Positions 45,420-55,944 of a DNA stretch of 64,000 nucleotides are shown one piece after another; position 1 is the first letter of the stretch; each line of letters begins with the position of its first letter. The notes below the pieces were generated by a model. That model searched no databases, was not told the DNA's origin, and saw nothing but the letters and a program-made list of their open reading frames with translations. The stretch comes from Pogona vitticeps (taxonomy: Eukaryota; Chordata; Lepidosauria; Squamata; Agamidae): the NCBI RefSeq assembly GCF_051106095.1, contig NC_135787.1, forward strand, positions 160,030,001 through 160,094,000, given 5' to 3'. Position numbers and translations under genes: made by a program.

Positions 45420-48400
45420 TACAAGACTGTATTTTGAGTATTTGGAACATGCTGGATAGATGCTATATATTAAAAAGTGGCCATAGGCAGGAGCTTTCAG
45501 AATGCATTTATTTCTCAGTCCTAAACCATGTGCTACTGAAACTCCAGGAGATCCAAGATGGTAGCTAACTGTTCTGATCTCTTAAAGCTGTGGATCCACC
45601 AGGAATTCTTTTAATGGCTCTCACGGGGTGTTCTTTGTAGTTAACAGTTGTTGACAGGCTGAAAATACCCAAAGAACTCCCAGTGAGCTTATGGCTTTCA
45701 CCGAAATGAGAGCCCCACATATTTCACTGCTCCAAACGGTAACTACTTTGTGAGCATCAGAGTTAAAGAATACATAAATTAAACAACAGAAACCAAACAA
45801 CTGGTCAGTTTAATACACTCCGCTGTAAACTGCAGAGATACACAATACATCCTACAGAGAAACGTTAATGGGCGAATTTAAAATCAAAAGCAACCTATAT
45901 CTCTATAAAGCTGCCTCTTTGGACATAGCAAAGTTGTAATCTTCAAACCCCAGAACCTTCCAGACAGATGGGACCATGATACTGTTTCCTGATCAGTGTG
46001 GCAAATAGCCACAGTATCTGGGGATGAGTGGAATTGTACTACAACATGTCTTGTATTGCTAGGAACTGCATTGGCATTAGTCGGTTGATGTTCATGACGT
46101 TAATGCAGCCATATTTCATACCATAGGTACAATAAGAGCAGATGCTGGCATTTTCTCCAAAACAAAATGTTTAACAGAAATGCTGTAAAAATATTAGTTC
46201 CAAATGAGATGCACTAACTGCAGGAAAAGATTGCTGGACCACCTGTGACATCTCAGTGAAAATAAACATTTATTTATCTTTGCATTATCAACAAAATATA
46301 GTAACTCTGCCAATGTCAGGCTTTCTATACCCCCTTTTCTTGATGAATCAATGGATTCAGATGAAAGGGAAAAAGTGCCTTCTTGTTCATGGGCTCCAGG
46401 TACTTATTTTTGTATAATGTGTATTTTTTATTTGATATAAATAAATCTGGAAGATCTGTTTATACTGTATATTGGTATCAGTTGTTTCATGGAGATGGGA
46501 GCCAATTCTTCCATCACTGAAGCAAATAAGCGGAGAAATAACAAAAACCAATTAAATGTCTTGCATTTTGCCCTTGTGATTAGAATAGTAAAAGGTACTC
46601 AAGAAAGTCCATCAAAAAGCAAGTGAAGAATTTTTATGAAAACTCATTCCTAGGAACTTTTAATTGTGCAGTCTTAACTCAGTGCAGTCCAATGCAAATT
46701 GATGTGAAAGTAATACATTTCACTGTTCTGAGTGGATGTTACAGGATAGTCTGTGGAGGGTTGCAGCTCTCCCCCCCCCCTTGTTTTGGTCATCAGTGAT
46801 ATGTCAGTGTTCTCCCTCCGAAGATGGCTAAAGAAGTCTGAAGGAGAATTTGCCAAGGCCACCCAGTGATTTCCAGTGAGCTTTGAATGTCTTTTTCATA
46901 CAATACAAGCCACCTTACATTATCTCCTTCTTTTATGTTGGCATCGGGAGTGCTACGCCCTTTGAAAAGCCACTTCTGATCCCGGTCAGAGAGCCATGGC
47001 TGTACACATGTACAAAGAGGTCGTTTCAGGTCACTGTAGGCTTTGTTCTGCCGACTGCAGCATTTTTTCTACTGTAGCTAAGCCTTTGGCTGCAGGTCAA
47101 AATTGTGTCCATTGTGAGGTATTAATGTTTACATGTCTGGGATAACAAGTAGAGATGGTAACATTTGCAGCACCCACAAATACATTTTGGTCTTGGAGCC
47201 AGAAAGAGGTGAATGGCTGTGCAGAGCAGGAGGGGAAGAAAAACAGGTTCAGCAGTTACAGCCCACTGAGTCTGGATGGCAAAAAAATAATAATAATAAT
47301 AATTTTTTTTTGGTAACTGTAGAAAAGAATGCTAATTGCAGAGCTTGCTCTCTTTTTCGTCTTATCCATTAGATAAGAAGACCTCCTCCATGCACTTCAA
47401 TTAACTACAAATGTTCTGCTGTTTCTTGATTATCGATTCAGTTATATTGTTTGATTTCTTTTTGGTTGCCATTTGCTCTTGTGTTGCACATTATTGAGTG
47501 AAAATTATCTGATTTATTTATTAATTGCACTGTGATGCTTCTGTCACAGAACACAGAAAGAAGGCAGAGACCAAGTTTGATGCCAGAGAATTTTGGGGAT
47601 GGGACTGCCCAGTGGGAGACGGAACCAAAAATGAAAGAAAAGGACAAAAAAAATGCCTCCATGTTTTATCTTGGAACTACTAATAACTAAGAAAGGCCTG
47701 TTAGAAAGGAATACAAAATCTGGTGAACCACCAGATGTTGGTATTAGGGGAATGTGGAATAGCCACATAAGGAAGCCTATAGAGCTATATTCTGCCTGGA
47801 AAGTCAGTTTTGAACCCAAGACCTACAATGGGCAAATTTACATGGAATTTCCAAACCATCTTTTGTATGTCTTTCTCCTGGCACTCTTGCTGGGGATGAA
47901 GGGAACTCAAGAGTCTTCTTTTACATCAGATGGTCCTTCAGTTGAAGGACACAGAAGACTGTCCTCTTTCAGAAGGTGTCCTCTATTTGAAGCATTATCC
48001 AGTCCAAATCTGATTGAAAGAGAAAGAATAAGGAATGTGAGCAAGTTGCTCACACAGAATTATCACTAGGAAAGCAAGCTTCCAGAAGCACACAGCTCAT
48101 CTGTTCATGGCCTAGCCCACTCCGCTGAGACATACTGTAATTCTGTTTTAATTATAAAGATTATTTCTAGTTTTGCATCTGCGCATACAAATCAGCACAC
48201 AATTTAATGCAAATCAGTGTCTTCATTTGCCATCTTTTGTTGTTGCTGTTGATTATGCTTGTCCTCCTTGTGATGTGCAACTGGCGACCCTACAGGAAGG
48301 TAGAAACGGAAAGGACAGATCAGAGAAGAGAAAGGGAGCACAGGAAACCCCCTCTGTATGCTCTTCAAGCTCCTTACTCATCTTCTCCTGTTTATTCTAG

Positions 48401-48700
48401 CTGTCATCTGAGGAGGAGGGATTTGGTGAAGCTTTTAGAGGCTAACTACAGGGGCTGTTTAGCTTACTGTTTGTAACGCTGCAGGGATGGGCTGGTGTGC
48501 TCTTAAAAATGGCAAGCAGACAATGTCTTTTCTAGAGTGCAACAGTCCATCCAGAGCATTTCTACCCACACCTTTTTGGCCCTCGTCAAAGGGCTTCTTC
48601 TTTTCTGGTGCAGGTAGGATCGCTCTCTGGTTTGAATCAGTTCTAGTGTTGCTGGAACCAATCCAAAGCAAGCCTTCCTCTTTCAGATTGCCAATGTAAT
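45420..48700. other. Intergenic, no gene seen
   Basis: No exon or named element was found. A (AAT)n tract lies at about 47285-47305. The 138-codon ORF at 47653-48069 has no splice sites, domains or repeat identity that I can recognise. Confidence 0.4.
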
Positions 48701-48704
48701 GATA

Positions 48705-49030
48705 GGTAAAGATAAAGGTTCCCCCTGACAATTGTCCAGTCGTGTCTGACTCTAGGTGCTCATCCCCATTTCCAAGCCATAGAGCCAGCATTTGTTCATA
48801 GACAGTTTCCATGGTCACATGGCCAGCGTAACTAGACACGGAACACTGTTACCGTCCCGCCTTGGTGGTACCTATTTATCTACTCGCATTTTTACATGCT
48901 TTCAAATTTCTAGGTTGGCAGAAGCTGGGACAAGCGACAGGAGCTCACTCCATCCATTGATTTGAACTGCTGATCTTTTGACATTGCAGCCCAGAGGCTT
49001 TTGCAGTTTAACCCACAGCGCCACCAAGTC
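48705..49030 (-). repeat. tRNA-derived SINE, type A
   Basis: This is the minus-strand copy of the 38311 family: tail side aaagataaaggttcccc..., body with agccatagagccagcatttg and tggtcacatggccagcg, head side gtttaacccacagcgccacc. Probable 13-bp duplications with one mismatch are caatgtaatgata (about 48692) and caatgtcatgata (about 49040). Confidence 0.85.
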
Positions 49031-49034
49031 ATGA

Positions 49035-49700
49035 TATCAATGTCATGATATTGGCAAATCAATCCCTTTCCTTGCTCAGCAGAGGACAGAGGAAGTGATC
49101 TCCCCCTAACCGTATGTAGACTATCACTGATGTACTACATCAGTTATATTTAAAAAAATCAAAAATATTTTCTTTGCCACACTTGAAAGGCCTGGTCGAG
49201 AAACCACCCACAGTCTAATTTACAGTGGTCACTTTGTTAAAAGCAATTTCTCAGCTGACCCTTTAAGAAAAGGCAAAGGAAAGATTTTTTTTCCTAAAGC
49301 GTGTAAAATGCCACATTGATTCATGCAATTTGCAATCATGCAACTTTTATCTCTTTGTCTTGCAACCATGTATAAATGTTTCCCAGGTAGTCTCTCTCTC
49401 TCATGTCTGAGGAAGTGAACTTGATCCATATTAAAAATATATAGCTGTTAGTCTTTAAGGTGCAATGTTTTTGTTTTCTTTAGTGTTTTTGTTCTTATTT
49501 TGTTTCTTGTCTCAATTTTTTTTAATAACTGATGCAGCACATCAGCAATAGTCTATATACATTTTTAGTTCACTTCCCCAGCTCTCTGACAACCAGGGGA
49601 AGTGCTTGATCCACCAATATCCTGAAGTGGTTCACTTATTAAGCCACTTCACAATAATGGCAGGGGCCATTTCCCTGTGAACAGTCAGGATTATCCTAGA
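49035..49700. other. Intergenic, no gene seen
   Basis: No element or exon was recognised between the SINE and the hAT MITE upstream of FAM234B. Confidence 0.4.
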
Positions 49701-49701
49701 T

Positions 49702-50086
49702 CAGTGATAGCAAACCTATGACATGTGTGCCACAGCTGGCATGCAGAGCCCTCTCTGTGGGCACACAAGCCATAAGTTGCTGGATCGCTACCCCCAGCAG
49801 CCAAACCTGAGGAGGAGGCTGCAGCCACAGTGCTAGCGCCCTGACAGGCGGTATGCCGGGATCCAAAGCAACTGGCAGGGTAGTGGTTGGTAGGTAGTGG
49901 CGAGGTTGGGCACGACTGGAGGTGGATCCGGAGAGGGGTCTGGAGGCACCTCTAAGCCCAAGATTCCCTTTTCTGCCACCGCTTCTGCTGCCACCACTTC
50001 CGCTTCTGCTGCTCCCCCCCCCACCTGCTGTTTTTTTTTTCCTTGGCAGTTTGGGCACTTGGGCTCAAAAAGGTTTGCCATCACTG
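49702..50086. mobile_element. 385-bp hAT MITE about 600 bp upstream of FAM234B
   Basis: It starts CAGTGATAGCAAACCTATGA and ends with the inverted AGGTTTGCCATCACTG. The 8-bp flanks are TCCTAGAT (49694-49701) and CCCTAGAT (50087-50094). The inside is GC-rich (gcttctgctgccaccacttc) and gives spurious ORFs on both strands. Confidence 0.9.
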
Positions 50087-50559
50087 CCCTAGATGCTTCT
50101 AATCAGGTCCGACCTCAAGCAGCCCACACGAGCTCCCTCGCTGCTGCTAATGGACGCGCACCCTCGCATTTCTGCTGTGCTGCTCTCTCCTCGCGCATCA
50201 CACAGCCCATCCTCTTGGGGCAGCAAAATACTGTAACTCGCTTTGGTGTGTCCCTGCGTCGTTAAAGAGCAGTATAAGCCTATGTGGCAACTAGAACATA
50301 TTTCAGTCACATTAAAGCAAGCATTAAACTGACGTTTTAAAACCCCCACCCTCCCAGCAATGCCAGCCATTCCATGGTCATGCCAACCCATCTCATTCCC
50401 TTTCATGACCCACTCCTTGTGCTCTTTATAGCTCGCACAGAGCCTACAGAGCTGCAGATGTTAGCGCCCCCTTTTTTTCCTATCTTTTCCTATAGATTTT
50501 CGAGTAGCTGCTTTTTGTTTCCAGTAGATATTCTCATCCTGTTAAGAGGCTACTACGAC

Positions 50560-51010
50560 AAAGACAGAAAGGGAAGGCTCCGCGTTGCCCCAGCCTCGCA
50601 GAATTAAGCACCCGCTTCCTTGCGCTCCTGAACTACACTTCCCAGGAGGCAAAAAGAGCGGAGCGCATGCGCATTTTCCCTCTCCAGCATGGCTACGGTG
50701 CTGTCACGGGCGCTGAAGCTGCCAGGTAGGGGTCTTGGGCTCCTCGCTTGTTGAGCGCGGGTATGGCGCGCGGGAAGGTGGGAGCGAGCTGGGGCCGGCA
50801 TCCTGAGCACACCCAGAGATGGGGCGCTGCAGCCGCGCTTTGCTAAAGGGGAGAGCATCCGGGTCCCATCCGGCGGGGGGGAGAGAGAACAACCCCTCCC
50901 TTCCCGCGCTCATCCGGGTCTCAGCAGGTGCCCTTCATCTCTGCCCATGAAGACGCAGAGGGGGGGGTCGTTTGCATCCTGAGGGAGACGGAATGCTTTC
51001 TGGGGGGTGG
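50560..51010 (+). promoter_or_regulatory. FAM234B: FAM234B CpG-island promoter with ZNF143-like and NRF1 sites
   Basis: This is a CpG-rich block around the start codon. AACTACACTTCCCAGGAGGC at 50631-50650 closely matches the ZNF143/Staf consensus (ACTACAATTCCCAG). A perfect NRF1 palindrome GCGCATGCGC lies at 50663-50672, about 17 bases before the ATG. No TATA box is seen. Transcription probably starts near or just upstream of these sites. Confidence 0.75.
50689..50725 (+). CDS. FAM234B: FAM234B exon 1
   Basis: The ATG at 50689 encodes MATVLSRALKLP plus one base, then a GTAGGG donor (phase 1). Human FAM234B (KIAA1467) begins with the same 12 residues as far as I recall. The exon lies in a CpG island. 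It joins exon 2 at 58663 to give ...[22 protein letters not shown]234B is a single-pass membrane protein, paralogue of FAM234A/ITFG3; its cell function is poorly defined. Confidence 0.95.
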
Positions 51011-53214
51011 ATGGGTCGTCCTACATACAGTGTATATGTTTGTCAGGCGAAGGATGGGACCAGGAAGGATACTAAGAGGTTGTTATGGCGATCCAGACTT
51101 GCTCCAGCTCCTACTTGTGAAAGAGGACGGGGGGGTCGATCCTGAATGGAAAATCAGGAAGGCGGTTACTGGTCCTGAGAGATGGCATGGGGGAAAGCAG
51201 GGAGGCTGGGAGGGGAAATGGAGATGGTTCTGCTGCTACCCTGAGGCGACCGGGAAAGGGATGCGTGTCTGTGTGGGCTTTTCTGCGCTCTCCTTTCCTC
51301 AGGGCGACGACTGAGGCAAACCTTCAGTTTTGATCAAAACAACACCATCCATCATTTTTGCAAATGTTGACATGTGGAAGAGGAGACATCACCCCAGGAG
51401 TTAGTTGGTCGGGGCTGGAGGAGGACATAGAGAACAAGCACCTAGTCTAGATGCCATTGTTGCATGGCTTGCAGGAGCTTTTCTCATCCTTTTCTTAAAC
51501 TTCAAAGGCTTTCCCTGCAATCAAACCATTGTTTTAAACTTTCCAGCGTTGAATCAAACAGCTTATCTGAGTGCATACAGAGGATGCTTAATAATACATA
51601 ACTTCTGGCACCTTGACATACATTCCAGTATTTGCTGGATGCTGGAATGTATGTCAGTCACACTAGTTAACCTGTTTATTTTCCTTTGCATTTTAATTGC
51701 AATAAACACTGCAGCCCTGCATACAGATGTACAGGCAATTATTTGAAGTCTATTTAATGGAGGTGTATGCTCTGCCCACTCCCAGTAATGTATTCCAGAA
51801 ACTCTTAGTCATTCATTATCTAAGACATTTGATTTTTGCAAACTTGCATGTGACTCAAGTTCACAGATAAGTATTTTATAGAAAATCCTCTTGGACATGC
51901 CTAATTTTTATTTTCCACTTGCCATTCTTACTGTTGGTGCCTTTCTTACTGTTGGTACTAGCTAATGTGGTGTAGTGGTTAGAGTGCTGGAGTAGAACTC
52001 GGATGTTCTGAATTCAACTCATTTGACTGAAAAACTCAGTGAGCTTGCATTAGTCTGACATAGCTCATAGGATTGTTGTGAGGATGAAATGGGAAGAAGA
52101 GAGGAAAGGTGGGGTATAAATATACGTAAAATCTTGTTATGTAAAAGAATGGGGAAACAAATACACTCATTTTTTCTATGTGACCTCTTGCAGAGCAGTT
52201 GGTGATTTGTGAATTTACAAAACAAAAGTACTGTACAGCAAACTGAACAGTTGGACTCTGGGGTACAGCTTGATTGTGGATGCCTGTCAGAACCAACGAG
52301 TTTAGGGGGACAAGGCACCAGGTGGAAATTTTGGAGCTGTATCTCAACACTTCACATTTCATTTTTTGAGCCTTAAAATCTCAACATCTCAACACTTCAC
52401 ATTCCATTTTTTGAGCCTTAACATCTTAAATTTGGTGTTGCTTAAAAAACAAACTGTTTCACACTCAGGGGTGTGTCATTTCTAAGATGCAAGGAGGGAC
52501 ATTGAGTTAAAAGTGAGGGTAATAAATATGGCAAAATTAAGCATATGAGAGAGAGCCCCATCGTCTTTCTCATTAAATTAACTTAATAATTCTACTGGCT
52601 TCCTCTCCTGTGTTTGACCTGGCATAGTTTTTCATGGTCCTGGCAGAGTAGAACCGAAAAGAAAGGAAATGTGGCATTTTCTCATTGGTTCCTAGAAACT
52701 ATAACATCATACAGCAAACCTCCACTGCAGCTTCTTATCCATTCACCACTCGATCTTGCTAATAATTTTAATGAGGTAGTCACATGCTTTTTTTGTTTGA
52801 TTTGAAGAACAAAGCATTCTCTGTGGTATCCACTACCACCATTTGCATTCTTCTTACTAAGGCTTGTTGACTCAATCCTCTAGCCCGGCTCCACCTGTCT
52901 TCTTTTTTAATTTGCTCACTGTAACCTAGAGTTCCTCAAGGCATTATGTCTGGCTCCTGGGAAGACAGTGGAGATGGATCTTTCTGTATGGGCTTGTCAC
53001 TTTCACGGAGGCTATTCAAAGCAGGGAAAAGAAACTGACAAGATAGCATTTTTAGCAACCCTAAAAAGAAACACTAGGTCCTGAACTTGGTAAGCCTCCT
53101 TTGCTCCCTTTTCCTTTTGTATTCTGTGTTTTACACTGCAAGCTTGAGACTTTCATGTATTAATCTTTGTAACTTGCTCTGAGAGTTTTTTTCTTGCCTC
53201 TCAGAGCTAACAAT

Positions 53215-53245
<31 letters not shown>

Positions 53246-53251
53246 TATATA

Positions 53252-53345
53252 TATATATATATATATATATCTATATCTATATCTATATCTATATCTATAT
53301 CTATATCTATATCTATATCTATATCTATATCTATATCTATATATA
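53252..53345 (+). repeat. (TATATC)n microsatellite
   Basis: About 15 units of a TATATC hexamer, preceded by TATT and TA runs from about 53213. It abuts a LINE 3' tail in minus orientation (tcccgcccatctgatcaact .. gggcggctaacaacaca, 53346-53440). Confidence 0.93.
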
Positions 53346-53499
53346 TCTCCCGCCCATCTGATCAACTGACCACTCTGGGCGGCTAACAACACATTAAAAT
53401 AAAACAATTTAAATACAACATCAATATATAGCAGGTTGTTCATGATGGCGAGAAAAACAGATAAATCAAATAGTGGCTGGAAAAAGAGCAATAGTAAAA

Positions 53500-53842
53500 A
53501 GGTAAAGGTTCCCCTTGCCATTTAGTCCGGTCGTGTCTGACTCTAGGGCTCATCCCCGTTTCTAAGCCATAGAGCCAGCATTTGTCCAAAGACAGTTTTC
53601 CGTGGTCACGTGGCCAGCACAACTAGACACGGAATGCCGTTACCTTCCCACCAAGGTGGTACCTTTTTATCTACTCACATTTTTATATGCGTTCGAACTG
53701 CTAGGTTAGCAGGAGCTTGGACAAGCAACGGGAGCTCACTCCATCACATGGATTCAATCTTACGACTGCTGGTCTTCTGACCTTGCAGCACAGAGGCTTC
53801 TGCAGTTTAACATGCAGCGCCACCACATCCCCCCTATAGCAA
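53500..53842 (-). repeat. tRNA-derived SINE, type A
   Basis: This is the minus-strand copy of the 38311 family: aaggtaaaggttccccttgc at the tail, agccatagagccagcatttg and tggtcacgtggccagcac in the body, gcagcgccaccacatccccc at the head. Likely short target duplications agcaatag occur on both sides. Confidence 0.88.
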
Positions 53843-53849
53843 TAGCAGT

Positions 53850-54715
53850 CATACTAAATTGTTTTTATTAGTAACAGACACTTGCCATTACTGTATAGTA
53901 ACTGTAACAGTTACAACTGTTAGTAGCAATAACATTCCTGTTCTTACATTCAAGGATGAAATGGGAATCTGCATGACTTTTGAACAGTCAAAATAAACAG
54001 CAAAGGCAGTTGCTCTTTGCATTCTTCTGGCAGGCGTTTTTCATCAGCAGGAAGAATCCTTCTATCAAAGGAAGGGGGATTTTGGTCCCAACCCTTCTTT
54101 AATTTACTTGCCCTCTTTTAATCCTTTATGTCTTCAGTAGTTACTAAGCCATTATTTAAAAAAAGCTTGAAAAATAGAAACACTAACTGCTAATGCTTCA
54201 TTTTGGCACCTTCCATTTATGAAAATGAAATCCAAAAATGGTTAAGCCATAATAAAGACACAAAGTTAGGGGGGAAAGTCACATATAAAGGCTGTAAGTT
54301 CTAGAATCTGAAATGTTGGCTGAGAATTTTAGGATCTGTAGCCCCCAAAAAAGTAACTTTTCCTAGCACTGTGAAGATTTTGTTTTTGGTACCACAAGAC
54401 AGTTCTCTATTTTGGCTGGAAGAGAATAACACAGTGGAAATTTATCTGTCCTATAAACTCCATGGTCTAATGCCCCCTTGCATTTGTTTTCTTTTGTCAT
54501 GTTATACTTCTTTCTACACTCACTGCCTATAATTGGGGGAAGCTCCTAATGAAAGACACTATTCCATTCTTTTGTATGTATACTAAAATAAAAGCTCCCC
54601 AAACAGCCATCTACTTGAATACAAATCAAACACTCTATGGCTGAAATCCGGTAGCATAAAGGTACTAGATAAAGCTGATGATGTAATCAGCCACAGGGTT
54701 TTTTTTGGGGGGGGG
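53850..54715. other. FAM234B: FAM234B intron 1 segment, no element named
   Basis: Unassigned AT-rich intronic sequence with a T/G homopolymer stretch near 54700-54717. Confidence 0.4.
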
Positions 54716-54719
54716 AAAG

Positions 54720-55925
54720 GAAGGAATTAAAGGTTTCTGCCCTTCATGGTTTGCTGCCTTGTCCTGACGAAGGGGCTTGAGTAATTCAGAGAAACTATGG
54801 GCTATATCATGCAGCGCCACCCAAGAAGGACAGGTCATAGTGGAGAGTTCTGACTAAACGCGATCTACCTGGAGCACGAACTGGCAAGCCACTCCAGTAT
54901 CTTTGCCAAGAAAATTCCATGGACAGAAACAAAAGGCTAAAAGATATGATGCTGGAAGATGAACCCCTCGGGTTGGAAGGCATCCAACATGCTGCTGAGG
55001 AAGAGCAGACAACAAGTACAAGTAGCTCCAGAGCTAATGAAGTGGGTGGGCCAAAGCTGAAAGGACGCTCAGCTGCGGATGTTCCTGGAAGTGAAAGGAA
55101 AGTCTGATGTTGCAAAGAAAAATACTGCATAGGATCCTGGAATGTAAGATCTATGTACCTTGGTAAGCTGGATGTAGTCAAACATGAGATGACAAGAATA
55201 AACATCGACACCTTGGGTGTCAGTGAAATAAAATGGACAGGAATGGGCGAATTCAATTCAGGTGATTATCATATCTACCACTGTGGGCAAGAATTGCGTA
55301 GAACAAATGGAGTAGCCCTCATAGTCAACAAAAGAGTGGGGAAAAGTGTACTGGGATACAGTCTCAAAAATGATAGAATGATTTCAATATGAATCCAAGG
55401 CAGACCTTCAACATCACAGTCATCCATGTTTATGCACCAACCACCTATGCTGAAGAGGCTGAAATTGACCAATTCTATGAAGACTTACAAAACCTTCTAG
55501 AACTGACACCAAAGAAAGATGTTCTTCTCATTAAAGGGACTGGAATGCTAAAGGAGGGAGTCAAGAGATAAAAGGAACAACAGGAAAGTTGGCCTTGGAG
55601 TTCAAAACGAAGCAAAGGCTAATAGAGTTTTGTCAAGAGAACAAGCTGGTCATCACAAACACTCTTTTCTAACAACACAAGAGGCACCTCTACACCTGGA
55701 CATCACCAGATGGCAATACCGTAATCAGATTGATTATGTTCCCTGCAGCCAAAGATGGAGAAGCTCTATACAGTCAGCAAAAACAAGACCAGGAGCTGAC
55801 TGTGGTTCTGATAATCAGCTTCTTAGAGTAACATCCAAGCTTAAACTGAAGAAAGTAGGAAAAACCACTGGACTAGTCAGGTATAATCTAAACCAAATCC
55901 CTTATGAACACACAGTGGAACTATT
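54720..55925 (+). mobile_element. BovB LINE, 5' part with endonuclease
   Basis: It begins with BovB 5' sequence (ggctatatcatgcagcgcca, gagttctgactaaacgcgat). Frames then give IGSWNVRSMYLGKLDVVKHE, DTLGVSEIKWTGMGEF, GVALIVNKRVGKSVLGY, VIHVYAPTTYAEEAEIDQFY, and YNLNQIPYEHTVEL: the APE-type endonuclease and linker of the BovB ORF. Several stops and frame changes are present. The reverse transcriptase is absent because the copy stops abruptly near 55925 where a different LINE begins. Loss of the 3' half is unusual for a LINE copy and implies a later deletion or recombination. Confidence 0.9.
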
Positions 55926-55944
55926 GGGTATGGCATGGCCTGCG

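Noticed and set aside
47653-48069. A 138-codon ORF with a short hydrophobic stretch
   Set aside because: Isolated, with no signal peptide, splice sites or known domain; length is possible by chance in 64 kb.
49696-50265. Ser/Gly- and Ala-rich ORFs upstream of FAM234B
   Set aside because: They lie almost wholly within the GC-rich hAT MITE.
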